NCBI GenBank assembly: GCA_020200135.1
Contig: JAIVJI010000031.1
Span: forward strand, 1 to 39,495
Reading direction: 5' to 3'
Source: Acidobacteriota bacterium
Lineage (GTDB): Bacteria > Acidobacteriota > Blastocatellia > Pyrinomonadales > Pyrinomonadaceae
DNA: 39,495 nt
The notes under the pieces are model-generated. The model did not search any database, had not been told where the DNA came from, and worked only from the letters and a program-made list of their open reading frames with translations. Made by a program: the position numbers and the translations under genes. Positions 8,793-17,775 of the stretch are shown piece after piece (position 1 is the stretch's first letter; every line of letters starts with the position of its first letter).

Positions 8793-8850
8793 ACCGTGAC
8801 GAGTAAGAGCCTGATTTTTCTTGTCACGGTTTACGGTTCACGGTTCACGG
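8773..8850. repeat. Palindromic heptamer-arm element, family A copy 1
   Basis: A 31-nt left arm (8773-8803), built of CGTGAAC/CGTAAAC heptamers, and a 31-nt right arm (8820-8850) are complementary at 30 of 31 positions around a 16-nt core. The upstream gene's TAA stop (8790-8792) lies inside the left arm. The next start codon (8860) is 9 nt beyond the right arm, leaving no room for a normal Shine-Dalgarno sequence. RNA from it would form a very stable hairpin. Further copies lie at 34336 and 38790. Confidence 0.92.
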
Positions 8851-8859
8851 ATTTTAACT

Positions 8860-10797
8860 ATGTGCGGCATCGCCGGTCTCATCTCCGTCAACCCCGAGCC
8901 CCGCGCCGGCGCGATGCTGGGGGCCATCGCGCACCGCGGGTACGACGACGAGGGCGTGTGGAGTTCCTCGCCGTTCGGCGAGGCGGGGCGGCGCGCGTGT
9001 CTGGGGCACAGGCGCCTGGCCATCATCGACACCAGCAGCGCCGGGCACCAGCCGATGCTGTCGGCCGACGGGCGCTTCGCGGTCACCTTCAACGGCGAGA
9101 TTTACAACTACCGCGAGCTGCGCCGCCGGCTCGAAGGCTCAGGGCGCGAGTTCCGCACCGACACCGACACGGAGGTCATGCTCGAAGCCTTCGCCGAGTG
9201 GGGCGTCGAGGGCTCGCTCCCGCACCTCAACGGCATGTTCGCCTTCGCCGTGTGGGACGAACGCGAAGCGAAGCTCACGCTCGCGCGCGACCGCCTCGGC
9301 ATCAAGCCGCTCTTCTACGCCGAGGTCGAGACGGATGACGGCGGCGCGTTCGTCTTCGGCTCCGAGGCGAAGGCGGTTCTCGCGTCGGGGCTCGTCCGCG
9401 CCGAGCTGGACCTCGAAGGTCTCAACCAGCAGCTCACCTTTCTCTGGACGCCCGACCCGCACACGCTCTTCCGCGGCATCAAGCGTCTGCCGCCCGCGCA
9501 CGTCCTCACGTGGCGCGACGGCGTCTCGACGGTGCGCGAGTGGTGGGACGTTTCGTTCGACGAGATAGAAGAGGGGAAGGGCGAAGCGTGGTGGCGCGAG
9601 CGCGTGCTCGAAACCCTTGAGCGCGTGGTCGGGATGGAGATGGTGGCCGACGTGCCGCTCGGCTCGTTCCTCTCGGGCGGGGTCGACTCGTCGGTCATCG
9701 CGGCCCTGATGAAGCGGCGCTCGGGCGGCCGCCGCGTCTCGACCTACACGGTCGGCATCGAGGAGGACGACCTCCGCTTCGACATCATCCCGAGCGACGT
9801 GCCCTGGGCGCGCGAGGTCGGGCGGCTCCTCGACGCCGACTACCACGAGACGATGCTCCGCCCCGACGTGGCGGGCCTCCTGCCGATGCTCGTCCGCCAC
9901 CTAGAGATGCCGGTCATCGACATGGCCATCCCGAGCTACCTCGTCTCGCGCGAGGCGCGGGAGACGCTGACGGTGATGCTCTCGGGGATGGGCGGCGACG
10001 AGGTCTTCGCGGGCTACCCGCGCCAGCTGGCGATGAGCCTGGCGGGCGCGCTCGACCCCGTCCCGGCGGCGCTCCGCCGGCCGGCGATGCGCGCGGTGGC
10101 GTCGGCGCTGCCGGGCGGGCGGCCCGGCCGCCTGACCGCCCCGCTCCGCAACGCGAAGAAGTTCGCCACGAGCGCCGCGCTCGACTTCGAGTCGCGCTAC
10201 ATGGGCTTCGGCACGTACTTCACCGACGAGGCCAAGCGGCGTCTCTACACCGACGAGACGCGCGCGGGCGTCGGCGACGCGGACGCGTACTACCTCCACC
10301 GGCGCTACTTCGAGCGGTGCCGCCGCGCCGCGCCGCTCAACCGGCTGTTGTATGTCGACATGAAGACGTTCCTGCCGTGTCTGAACCTCGACTACACGGA
10401 CAGGACTTCGATGGCGGCGACGCTCGAAGTGCGCGTGCCGTTCCTCAACCACGAGCTGGTGGAGCTGGCGGCGCGGATGCCGCCGCGGCTGAAGCTGCGG
10501 GGGCTGAGGCGCAAGTACATCCTCAAGCGCGCGGCCGAGAGCCTGCTGCCGCGCGAGGTGGTGTGGAGAAAGAAGGCTGGCTTCGGCGCGCCCATCCGCG
10601 CGTGGCTGCGCGGGCCGCTGCGGCCGCTGGCCGACGAGCTTTTGTCCGAGGAGGTCGTCCGCGCGCGCGGGCTCTTCCGCCCCGAGGAGGTGCGCCGCGT
10701 CGTCGAAGCGAACCTCTCGGGGCGCGAAGACTTCAGCCTCCAGGTCCTCCAACTGTTGACGCTCGAGATGTGGCAGCGCGAGTTCCTCGACGCGTAG
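8860..10797 (+). CDS. asnB: Asparagine synthase (glutamine-hydrolysing), full length
   Basis: The start is set by MCGIAGLIS: Cys2 is the catalytic nucleophile of the class II glutamine amidotransferase domain and must follow the initiator. The glutaminase domain (residues 1 to about 190) has NGEIYNY and FNGMFAFA-like motifs. The synthetase domain has the ATP pyrophosphatase loop LSGGVDSSV, then SGMGGDEVFAGY and the late KKAGFGAPI segment. It transfers glutamine ammonia to an acyl-adenylate. In this setting the acceptor could be aspartate or a sugar acid. It is a second copy besides the partial one at 1-807. No Shine-Dalgarno is visible because the gap upstream is filled by a palindromic repeat. 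The stop TAG is directly followed by the ATG of the next gene. Confidence 0.96.
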   Translation: MCGIAGLISVNPEPRAGAMLGAIAHRGYDDEGVWSSSPFGEAGRRACLGHRRLAIIDTSSAGHQPMLSADGRFAVTFNGEIYNYRELRRRLEGSGREFRTDTDTEVMLEAFAEWGVEGSLPHLNGMFAFAVWDEREAKLTLARDRLGIKPLFYAEVETDDGGAFVFGSEAKAVLASGLVRAELDLEGLNQQLTFLWTPDPHTLFRGIKRLPPAHVLTWRDGVSTVREWWDVSFDEIEEGKGEAWWRERVLETLERVVGMEMVADVPLGSFLSGGVDSSVIAALMKRRSGGRRVSTYTVGIEEDDLRFDIIPSDVPWAREVGRLLDADYHETMLRPDVAGLLPMLVRHLEMPVIDMAIPSYLVSREARETLTVMLSGMGGDEVFAGYPRQLAMSLAGALDPVPAALRRPAMRAVASALPGGRPGRLTAPLRNAKKFATSAALDFESRYMGFGTYFTDEAKRRLYTDETRAGVGDADAYYLHRRYFERCRRAAPLNRLLYVDMKTFLPCLNLDYTDRTSMAATLEVRVPFLNHELVELAARMPPRLKLRGLRRKYILKRAAESLLPREVVWRKKAGFGAPIRAWLRGPLRPLADELLSEEVVRARGLFRPEEVRRVVEANLSGREDFSLQVLQLLTLEMWQREFLDA

Positions 10798-11973
10798 ATG
10801 AAAAAGAAGCACGCCAGGCACAGCGAGCACGCGGCGCGGCCGTCGTCGGCGCGCCGGCCTTCGTGGCTTCCGGCGTGGTTCGACGCGCGCGCGGCCGGGC
10901 TGGTGCTGGCGGTCAAGGCGGTGCTGCTGCTCTACGGCGCGCAGTCGTTCGTCGTCTGGAAGAACGAGCGGCCGGGCTCCTTCTACGACTGGCTCGCCAT
11001 CTGGAACCGCTGGGACGCGCCGCACTACCTCGACATCGCGCGGATGGGCTACGTCGCGGAGGGCGTCGAGGCGCGCTGGATAGTTTTTTACCCGCTCTAC
11101 CCGTGGCTGGTGCGCGCGGCGTCGCTCGTGCTGCGCGACGAGCTGCTGGGCGCCTTCGTGGTCTCGGGGCTCGCGTCGGTCGCGGCGGGCGTGCTGCTCT
11201 ACAGGCTCGCGCGCGTAGACGAGACGGAGGAGGAGGCGCGCGCCTCGGTCTTCTACATGCTCGTCTTCCCGACCGCCTACTTCCTCCACATCGGCTACAC
11301 CGAGAGCCTCTTCCTCGCGCTCGCGCTGGGCGCGTTCCTGGCGGCGCGCTCGCGCGTGTGGTGGGCGGCCGGGCTGCTCGGGGGGCTGGCGGCGCTGGCG
11401 CGCGTCAACGGGCTGCTGCTCATCCCCGCGCTCGCCTTCGAGGTGTGGGCGGAGTACAGGGGCTCGGGGCGGCGCCTGCGCGCCGGGTGGCTGTGGGCTT
11501 TGACCCCGCTGGCGGGGTTCGGCGTCTACCTCTTCATCAACTGGTGGGTGCTGGGCGACCCGCGCGCGTTCCTCAACGCGCAGGGCGAGTTCTGGTACAA
11601 GTCGCTGACGTGGCCGTGGGTCGGCATACGCGAGTCGTGGAACGCCATCTGGGGGCGCGCGCCCTCGGACGCGCAGATGGTCGGGTGGCAGGAGTTCTTC
11701 TTCGTGCTGCTGGGGCTGGGGCTGACGGCGTGGGCGTGGCTGCGGCTGCGCACGGCGTACGCGGTCTGGATGACGTGCAACTGGCTGCTGTGGACGAGCA
11801 CGAAGTTCGTGCTGAGCGTGCCGCGCTACACGCTCGTGCTCTTCCCGGCGTTCATCCTGCTGGCGCGGCTGCGCGCGTCGCGCCCGGTGTGGGGGGCGGC
11901 GGTCGTGGTCTGGTCGCTGCTGTTTTTCGCGCTCTTCGCCGCGCGCTTCGCGCAGGGCTACTGGGCGTTCTGA
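10798..11973 (+). CDS. PIG-V-like (GT76-type) membrane mannosyltransferase
   Basis: A multi-pass membrane protein with about nine hydrophobic helices. Between TM1 and TM2 it has WNRWDAPHYLDIA, then FYPLYPWLVR. Both are hallmarks of the PIG-V/GPI mannosyltransferase II family and its bacterial relatives, which use polyprenyl-phosphate mannose at the outer face of the membrane. FPTAYFLHIGYTESLF is also typical of the family. The ATG abuts the asnB stop codon, which suggests translational coupling. The basic, histidine-rich N-terminal 35 residues are probably cytoplasmic. Sugar and acceptor are not known. Confidence 0.85.
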   Translation: MKKKHARHSEHAARPSSARRPSWLPAWFDARAAGLVLAVKAVLLLYGAQSFVVWKNERPGSFYDWLAIWNRWDAPHYLDIARMGYVAEGVEARWIVFYPLYPWLVRAASLVLRDELLGAFVVSGLASVAAGVLLYRLARVDETEEEARASVFYMLVFPTAYFLHIGYTESLFLALALGAFLAARSRVWWAAGLLGGLAALARVNGLLLIPALAFEVWAEYRGSGRRLRAGWLWALTPLAGFGVYLFINWWVLGDPRAFLNAQGEFWYKSLTWPWVGIRESWNAIWGRAPSDAQMVGWQEFFFVLLGLGLTAWAWLRLRTAYAVWMTCNWLLWTSTKFVLSVPRYTLVLFPAFILLARLRASRPVWGAAVVVWSLLFFALFAARFAQGYWAF

Positions 11974-12008
11974 CGTTCTTCAAATCACACGCGGGCGGGA
12001 CAGCAAAG

Positions 12009-13067
12009 ATGAGACGCATGTTGACAATCCTGACCATCGCGGCGCTGCTCGCGGCAACGGCGGGGGCGCGCGGGCGCGGGCAGACTTTGAACTCGCCGGG
12101 GCCCGGAGCGTCCGGCGAACAGTCGCCGAGGCCGCTGCGACCCGTTCACACTTACTCCATCGTGGCGCGCGACCCCGCGACGGGCGAGATGGGCGTCGCG
12201 GTGCAGTCGCACTGGTTCTCGGTCGGGTCGGCGGTGGCGTGGGCCGAGGCGGGCGTCGGCGCCGTCGCCACGCAGTCCTTCGTAGACCCTTCTTACGGGC
12301 CGGGCGGTCTCGACCTCATGCGCGGCGGCGCCGGGCCGGCGGAGGCGCTGAAGACTCTGCTGGCGAAGGACGAGGGGCGCGACGTGCGGCAGGTGGCGAT
12401 GGTGGACGCGCGCGGACGCGTCGCCGCGCACACCGGCGCCAGGTGCATCGAGGCGGCCGGCGACCGCGCGGGCGCGGGCTACTCCGTCCAGGCCAACCTG
12501 ATGTCGAACGCGAGGGTGTGGCCCGCGATGGCGCGCGCGTACGAAGCGGCGCGGGGCGACCTCGCCGACCGGATGCTCGCCGCGCTCGAAGCGGCCGAGG
12601 CGCAGGGCGGCGACATACGCGGCCGGCAGTCGGCCGCGCTCGTCGTCGTCAAGGCCGAGTCAACGGGCCGCCCTTGGGCCGACCGCCTCTTCGACCTGCG
12701 CGTGGACGACCACCCGGAGCCGCTGAGGGAACTACGGCGGCTCGTGCGCCTGCAGCGCGCCTATAATCACATGAACGCGGGCGACGCGGCCGTCGAGCGC
12801 AAGGACAACGAGGCGGCGCTGCGCGAGTACGCGGCGGCCGAAAGGCTGGTGCCGGACAACATCGAGATGGTCTACTGGCACGCCGTCGCGCTCGCCAACA
12901 TGAACCGCGTCGAGGAGGCGCTGCCGCTCTTCCGGCGCGTCTTCGCCGCCGAGCCCAACTGGCGCACGCTCACCCCGCGCCTCGTCAAGGCGGGGATTTT
13001 GCCGGACGACAAAAAACTTATAGACCGCATCGTATCGACGGGGCGGGCCGGTAAGAGACGACGTTAA
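12009..13067 (+). CDS. DUF1028 (Ntn-hydrolase-like) protein with signal peptide and TPR tail
   Basis: Residues 1-24 look like a signal peptide (MRRMLTILTIAALLAATAGA). Residues about 45-250 are DUF1028: HTYSIVARDPATGEMGVAVQSHWFSVGS, then AEAGVGAVATQ, the family's most conserved part, and later GAGYSVQANLMSN. DUF1028 belongs to the Ntn-hydrolase clan, but its activity is not established. Residues about 255-330 form TPR-like helices (YNHMNAGDAAVERKDNEAAL, then EMVYWHAVALANMNRVEEAL). I chose the ATG at 12009 because it starts the signal peptide; a very long frame upstream is a shadow of the two preceding genes. It is likely exported. Confidence 0.87.
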   Translation: MRRMLTILTIAALLAATAGARGRGQTLNSPGPGASGEQSPRPLRPVHTYSIVARDPATGEMGVAVQSHWFSVGSAVAWAEAGVGAVATQSFVDPSYGPGGLDLMRGGAGPAEALKTLLAKDEGRDVRQVAMVDARGRVAAHTGARCIEAAGDRAGAGYSVQANLMSNARVWPAMARAYEAARGDLADRMLAALEAAEAQGGDIRGRQSAALVVVKAESTGRPWADRLFDLRVDDHPEPLRELRRLVRLQRAYNHMNAGDAAVERKDNEAALREYAAAERLVPDNIEMVYWHAVALANMNRVEEALPLFRRVFAAEPNWRTLTPRLVKAGILPDDKKLIDRIVSTGRAGKRRR

Positions 13068-13126
13068 AACGTCGGGCGGCGGTAGGGAACAAAACACCCA
13101 CGTCGGCGTGTCTAAGAATCGGGCCT

Positions 13127-14059
13127 ATGATTAGCACCTCGGGACTGACCAAGTTCTACGACACGCACCCGGCGGTGCGCGACGTGAGCCTCTTCGTGCC
13201 GGCGGGCGAGACGTGCGCGCTGGTGGGGCCGAACGGGGCGGGGAAGACGACGCTTCTGAAGATGCTCGCCGGGCTGCTGCGCCCTTCGAGCGGGAAGATA
13301 GAGGTCGCCGACATAGAGGTCGGGGCTTTCCCGAAGCGGCTGCACCGCATCGTCGGCTACGTCCCCGACACCTTCGGCCTCTACGACGAGCTGACCGTCC
13401 GGCAGTTCCTCGAATACTTCGCGCGCGCGGGCGGCGTGGCGGCCGCGCGCGTCGCGAAGCGTATCGACGCCGTGTTGGGACTGACCAACCTCGGGTCGAA
13501 GCGGGACGCGCAGGTCGGCGCGCTCTCGCGCGGGATGCGGCAGCGCCTCGTGATAGCGAAGACCCTGCTCAACGCGCCGAAGGTCCTGCTGCTCGACGAG
13601 CCGGCCTCGGGGCTCGACCCGCACGCGCGGATGGAGCTGCGCGACCTCATCAAGCAGCTCGCGGCGCTGGGGACGACACTCGTCGTCAGCTCGCACATCC
13701 TCACCGAGCTGGCCGACTTCAGCACCTCGGTCGTCATCATGGAGCGCGGGCGCGTGGTGCGCTCGGGGCGCATCGACGCGCTGGTGGCGCAGCTCGCGGG
13801 CGGCACCCCCGTCCGCGTCGTGCTGCTCGCGGAGGGGCCGGCGGCGCGGCTCGCCGAAGATTTAGGCGCGCGCGGCGAGGTCAAAGGGGTTAAAGTAACG
13901 GGCGCGACCGTGGACTTCACGCACACGGGCGCGCGCGAGGGGCTGGCGGGGCTGCACCGCGAGCTGGTGACGGCGCACGCCGGCGTCGTCTCGTTCTACG
14001 AGCGGCACCTGACGGTCGAGGACGTCTTCCTCGCCTCGGGCCGCCGCGAGGTGTCCTGA
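13127..14059 (+). CDS. ABC transporter ATP-binding protein
   Basis: Walker A GPNGAGKT (residues 34-41), ABC signature LSRGM (133-137, a variant of LSGGQ), Walker B LLLDEP (154-159) and the switch histidine in SSHIL (190) are all present. Sequence style matches ABC-2-type exporters (NatA/CcmA-like), where the ATPase is about 310 aa with a C-terminal extension. It pairs with the membrane protein gene starting 12 bp downstream. Cargo unknown. A small hairpin (ACACCCACGTCGGCGTGT) lies in the 59-bp gap upstream. Confidence 0.95.
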   Translation: MISTSGLTKFYDTHPAVRDVSLFVPAGETCALVGPNGAGKTTLLKMLAGLLRPSSGKIEVADIEVGAFPKRLHRIVGYVPDTFGLYDELTVRQFLEYFARAGGVAAARVAKRIDAVLGLTNLGSKRDAQVGALSRGMRQRLVIAKTLLNAPKVLLLDEPASGLDPHARMELRDLIKQLAALGTTLVVSSHILTELADFSTSVVIMERGRVVRSGRIDALVAQLAGGTPVRVVLLAEGPAARLAEDLGARGEVKGVKVTGATVDFTHTGAREGLAGLHRELVTAHAGVVSFYERHLTVEDVFLASGRREVS

Positions 14060-14071
14060 AAGGATTTTGAG

Positions 14072-15679
14072 ATGGCCTGGAATCCTGCGAGCGTTTTGAA
14101 CCCGGAACTGCTGAGGGGGCTGCGGACGACGCTGCCGAGGCGGCGGGCGCTGTTCGTCGCGGGGCTGACGGCGGCGCTGCTGTTGGCGGGGGCGTGGGTC
14201 GTGTGGAACAACTCCGCGCCGCGCTACTACGACGTGGACCTCGAATCCCCCAACGGCGCGGCGCTGGCCTACGAGTGGCAGGTGCGCAGCTTCGGCGCGA
14301 CCGCTTACGGCGTGCTGACGGTCGCGCTCTTCGGGCTCCTCTTCATGCTCGGGCCGGCGATGGCGGGGCTCTCGTTCGTGCAGGAGCGCCTGCGCGGGAC
14401 GGCCATCTTCCAGCAGATGACGCTGCTCTCGCCGCTCCGCCTGGCGTCGGGGAAGTTCTGGGGCGCGGGCGCGCTCGCCTACTTCGTCGCGCTGATGCTC
14501 CTGCCGTGCGCGCTCGCGGCCGCCTGGCTCGGCGGACTCAGCCCGCACAAGGTCGCGCGGCTCTGCCTCTTCCTCCTCGTCGGCGGCTTCGCGTGGCAGG
14601 CTGTGGGGCTCTACGCGTCGGCGGCGCTGTCCGGGCCTTCGGAGCGCGCGCTGCGCGGGGGGCTGCTCGTGGGGCCGCTCGTCGCGGTCGCGGGGGCGGT
14701 GGCGGCCGTCGGGCTCAGCCAGTTCTTCACGGCCGACTACGAGGCGATGGCCGAGTGGCTCGCCGACCCGCCCGCGCGCGGACTCGCCGACTACCAGTAC
14801 AGGAACTACCAGTCCTTCTGGTGGCACTTCTACGGCGCGCGCGTCCCGGCCTACGCGGTCGTCGTCGGGCTGCTCGGGTTCGCGGGGGCGTGGGCTTTCG
14901 CCGGCGCGGTCAGGCGCGTCAAGGTCTGGCAGCTCATCCCCGTGGGGCCGCGCGCCGCGTGGCTCTTCTACCTGAGCTCGGCGGCGGTCGTCGTCGGGCT
15001 GCTGTGGGGGCGGCACGTCGACGACACGCAGCCGATCGCGCGTCTGGTGGTCTACATGGCGCTGGCCTGGGGGGCGGTGGCGCTGCTGGCGGGCGGCTCG
15101 GCGCTGACGCGCGACCGCCTGCGCGAGTGGTGGAGCGCCGACCGCGACCCGATGGCGCTGCTCCAGCGCTCGGAGATCAAGGCTTCGGCGGCGACGCTGC
15201 TGGTCGCCGGCGGCGTCTCGCTCGCGGGGCTCGTCGCGCTGTGGGCGAGCTACCACGTCGAGCCGGGCGGCGCCCGCGGCGGGTTAAAACTCTTCCCGCA
15301 GCTCCTGCCCATCGCCGCGTGCTTCGCGCTGACGCTCGTGGCGACCGTGGCGTTCGTGCAGTTCTGCGCGATGTTCCGCTTCCGCATCGGCGGGTGGGCG
15401 GGCGTGGCTCTGCTCGCGGGCGTCTACGCCTTCGCGGGCGTGGCCTCGACGTACCGGACGCAGGAGCAGCCGGAGGGGCGCCGCGACACAGGCTACGAGC
15501 CGCGCGAGACGGTCGTGCTGCCGGCGGAGTACACGACCCACTTCCTCAAGTACCGCGAGACCGGCGCCGCCCGCCGCGGCCTCGCGGTCGAGTCCGCCTT
15601 CGCCCTCCTCTGCCTCGCCCTCGCCGCCCTCAAACTCAAACGCACACGACTCGACCTCCTCCGCGCCCCCGACGCGTAG
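14072..15679 (+). CDS. ABC-2-type transporter permease
   Basis: A 535-residue polytopic membrane protein with about twelve hydrophobic segments, typical of large ABC-2-type permeases. It has a periplasm-sized loop after TM1, then MLGPAMAGLSFVQERLRGTAIFQQM. This stretch has the ER(L)xGTxxxL pattern of the coupling helix in ABC-2 permeases. It lies 12 bp behind its ATPase gene, so the pair is almost certainly one exporter. The substrate is not shown by sequence. A strong hairpin follows at 15708. Confidence 0.88.
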   Translation: MAWNPASVLNPELLRGLRTTLPRRRALFVAGLTAALLLAGAWVVWNNSAPRYYDVDLESPNGAALAYEWQVRSFGATAYGVLTVALFGLLFMLGPAMAGLSFVQERLRGTAIFQQMTLLSPLRLASGKFWGAGALAYFVALMLLPCALAAAWLGGLSPHKVARLCLFLLVGGFAWQAVGLYASAALSGPSERALRGGLLVGPLVAVAGAVAAVGLSQFFTADYEAMAEWLADPPARGLADYQYRNYQSFWWHFYGARVPAYAVVVGLLGFAGAWAFAGAVRRVKVWQLIPVGPRAAWLFYLSSAAVVVGLLWGRHVDDTQPIARLVVYMALAWGAVALLAGGSALTRDRLREWWSADRDPMALLQRSEIKASAATLLVAGGVSLAGLVALWASYHVEPGGARGGLKLFPQLLPIAACFALTLVATVAFVQFCAMFRFRIGGWAGVALLAGVYAFAGVASTYRTQEQPEGRRDTGYEPRETVVLPAEYTTHFLKYRETGAARRGLAVESAFALLCLALAALKLKRTRLDLLRAPDA

Positions 15680-15707
15680 ACGGAAATTCGGGCGTGACTA
15701 AAAACCA

Positions 15708-15740
15708 CGAGGGCGAAAGGCATCCCGCCTTTCGCCCTCG
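15708..15740. terminator. Hairpin after the ABC permease gene
   Basis: The arms CGAGGGCGAAAGGC and GCCTTTCGCCCTCG are perfectly complementary over 14 bp around a 5-nt loop, 28 bp behind the permease stop. The tail ACGTTCTTTC is only moderately U-rich, so it may be a weak intrinsic terminator or an mRNA-stabilising hairpin. The rest of 15741-15904 shows nothing I recognise. Confidence 0.65.
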
Positions 15741-15904
15741 ACGTTCTTTCGGCGGGCCAGACCCCGCGGGACGCTCGCTTGTGGCGCGCGCGAGTGGCAT
15801 GTTAATTTCCTGAGTTTCGTGCGGCGGGCGGAAAGTGACCTGTGGGGACGGAGCCGCGCGGGAGGGGCGCGGGCGCGGTTGTCCATGTGTCGGCGAAGTG
15901 TTTC

Positions 15905-16798
15905 ATGGCGGACGAGCGACAGAGTCTGAAGGAGAGGGTGCGGGCGTTCTGGCAGGAGCACCCGTGCGGGACGAAGTTCGCCGACGCGGAGGTCGGCTCG
16001 CGCGCCTTTTACGAGGCCGTCGAGGAGCACCGCTACCGCACCGAGTGGCACATCCCCGAGGCCGCCGGGTTCGACAGGGCGGCGGGGCTGCGCGTCCTCG
16101 AGATCGGCTGCGGGCTCGGCACCGACGGGGCGCGTTTCGCGCGCGCGGGCGCGCTCTACACCGGCGTCGATCTGACGGAGGCGGCCGTCTCGCTCGCGCG
16201 CCGGAGGTTCGAGCTTGAGGGGCTGCCGGGCGAGTTCCGCGTCGCCGACGCCGAAGGATTGGAGTTCGCCGACGAGAGCTTCGACCTCGTCTACTCGCAC
16301 GGCGTCCTGCACCACACGCCGGACGCGCGCGCGGCCGTCGGCGAGGTGCGTCGCGTGCTCGCGCCCGGCGGGCGCGCGGTCGTGATGCTCTACCACCGGG
16401 ACTCGTACAACTACCGCGTCAACATCGGGCTGCTCCGCCGCGCGGGCGCGCGCCTGCTCCGCACCGAGCCGGGGCTCAGGCTCGCGCACCGGCTGACGGG
16501 CGAGCCGGTCGAGAACCTGCGCGAGCACGCCGCGCGTCTGAAGCAGGACTCGGCGCAGTACCTCTCGGCGGGCGAGTTCCTGAGCCGCAACACCGACGGC
16601 GCCGGCAACCCCCTGACGCGCGTCTACTCGCGGCGCGAGGCGCGCGCGCTGTTCGAGGATTTTCCACAGGTGGATTTCGCGGTGCATTTCCTGAACAAGC
16701 GCTGGCTCCCGCTGCTCGGGCCCCGCCTCCCGCGCTCGACCGAGGCGCGCCTCGCCTCGCGCTGGGGCTGGCACCTCTGGATTTACGCGACGAAGTAG
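15905..16798 (+). CDS. Class I SAM-dependent methyltransferase
   Basis: Motif I is [16 protein letters not shown], followed by the acidic residue in YTGVDLTE, a motif II-like ADAEGLEF, and VYSHGVLHH; this is the Methyltransf_11 type. The preceding helix FWQEHPCGT is shared with a group of methyltransferases in sugar loci. I chose the ATG at 15905 ([12 protein letters not shown]), because the 21 residues before it are low-complexity and not family-like. It could methylate a sugar or a lipid precursor in the cytoplasm. The next gene begins 12 bp later on the same strand, so they are probably co-transcribed. Confidence 0.9.
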   Translation: MADERQSLKERVRAFWQEHPCGTKFADAEVGSRAFYEAVEEHRYRTEWHIPEAAGFDRAAGLRVLEIGCGLGTDGARFARAGALYTGVDLTEAAVSLARRRFELEGLPGEFRVADAEGLEFADESFDLVYSHGVLHHTPDARAAVGEVRRVLAPGGRAVVMLYHRDSYNYRVNIGLLRRAGARLLRTEPGLRLAHRLTGEPVENLREHAARLKQDSAQYLSAGEFLSRNTDGAGNPLTRVYSRREARALFEDFPQVDFAVHFLNKRWLPLLGPRLPRSTEARLASRWGWHLWIYATK

Positions 16799-16809
16799 AC
16801 GGTGGCTTT

Positions 16810-17775
16810 ATGCGAAACGTTCTGGTCACGGGCGGGGCGGGGTTCATCGGGTCGCACCTGGTGGCGCGGCTGCTCGGGGAGGGCGGCTGGCGCGTCCACG
16901 TCGTTGACGACTTCAACGACTTCTACGACCCACGCTTGAAGCGGCGCAACGTCGCGCCGCACCTCGGGCATGACGAGTTCCGTCTGCACGAGGCCGACAT
17001 ACGCGACCGCGCGGCGCTCGAAAGGGTTTTTGCGGGCGCGGACTTTGACTACATAGTCCACCTCGCGGCGCGCGCGGGCGTCAGGCCGTCGCTATCGGAG
17101 CCTGTGCTCTACGCCGAGACGAACGTCAACGGGACGCTCAACCTGCTCGAACTCGCGCGCGCGCACGGCACCGGGCAGTTCGTCTTCGGCTCGTCGTCTT
17201 CCGTCTACGGCGAGAACGAGAAGGTGCCCTTCGCCGAGGACGACCCCGTCGCGCGCCCCATCAGCCCCTACGCGGCGACGAAGGCGGCGGGCGAGCTGCT
17301 GTGTCACACCTACTCGCACCTGTTCGGCGTGCGCTCGGTCTGCTTACGCTTCTTCACCGTCTACGGCGCGCGGCAGCGCCCCGACCTGGCCATCCACAAG
17401 TTCGCGCGGCTCATCTCCGCGGGTCAGCCCATCCCCGTCTTCGGCGACGGCACGACGCGGCGCGACTACACCTACGTCGACGACATCATCGCCGGCGTGC
17501 GCGCGGCGATGGACTACCGGGGGGGCGCCTACGAAGTATTCAACCTCGGCGAGTCGCGCACGGTGAGCCTCGCCGAGCTGATCGCGCTGTTGGAGCGCGA
17601 GCTGGGTCACAAGGCGGTCATCGAACGCCAGCCCACGCAGCCCGGCGACGTGCCGCAGACCTTCGCCGACGTGACGAAGGCGCGCCGCCTCCTCGGCTAC
17701 GACCCGCGGACGCCCATCGAGGAGGGCATCCGGCGTTTCGTCGAGTGGTTCAAAGCGAGTAAGGACAGTTTATGA
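16810..17775 (+). CDS. NAD-dependent sugar-nucleotide epimerase (UDP-glucuronate/UDP-glucose 4-epimerase type)
   Basis: Extended short-chain dehydrogenase: [11 protein letters not shown] (NAD site, residues 7-17), catalytic SSSVYG and Y-x3-K in SPYAATK, then [13 protein letters not shown] and DYTYVDDI, patterns shared with UDP-glucuronate 4-epimerases. [11 protein letters not shown] after the second strand also fits that subfamily. Length (321 aa) is normal. It likely interconverts UDP-sugars for the polysaccharide. The stop TGA overlaps the ATG of the following glycosyltransferase (ATGA at 17772), so the pair is translationally coupled. Confidence 0.93.
   Translation: MRNVLVTGGAGFIGSHLVARLLGEGGWRVHVVDDFNDFYDPRLKRRNVAPHLGHDEFRLHEADIRDRAALERVFAGADFDYIVHLAARAGVRPSLSEPVLYAETNVNGTLNLLELARAHGTGQFVFGSSSSVYGENEKVPFAEDDPVARPISPYAATKAAGELLCHTYSHLFGVRSVCLRFFTVYGARQRPDLAIHKFARLISAGQPIPVFGDGTTRRDYTYVDDIIAGVRAAMDYRGGAYEVFNLGESRTVSLAELIALLERELGHKAVIERQPTQPGDVPQTFADVTKARRLLGYDPRTPIEEGIRRFVEWFKASKDSL

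Noticed and set aside
8773..8850. Heptamer arrays as a CRISPR
   Set aside because: Units are 7 nt without spacers and are arranged as inverted arms.
10317..12008. Very long open frame running ahead of the DUF1028 gene
   Set aside because: It is out of frame with asnB and the PIG-V-like gene, which have clear motifs; only the part from 12009 is real.
13862..15256. Long minus-strand frame opposite the ABC permease
   Set aside because: It is arginine/glutamate-rich and low in hydrophobics, a high-GC shadow of the permease.
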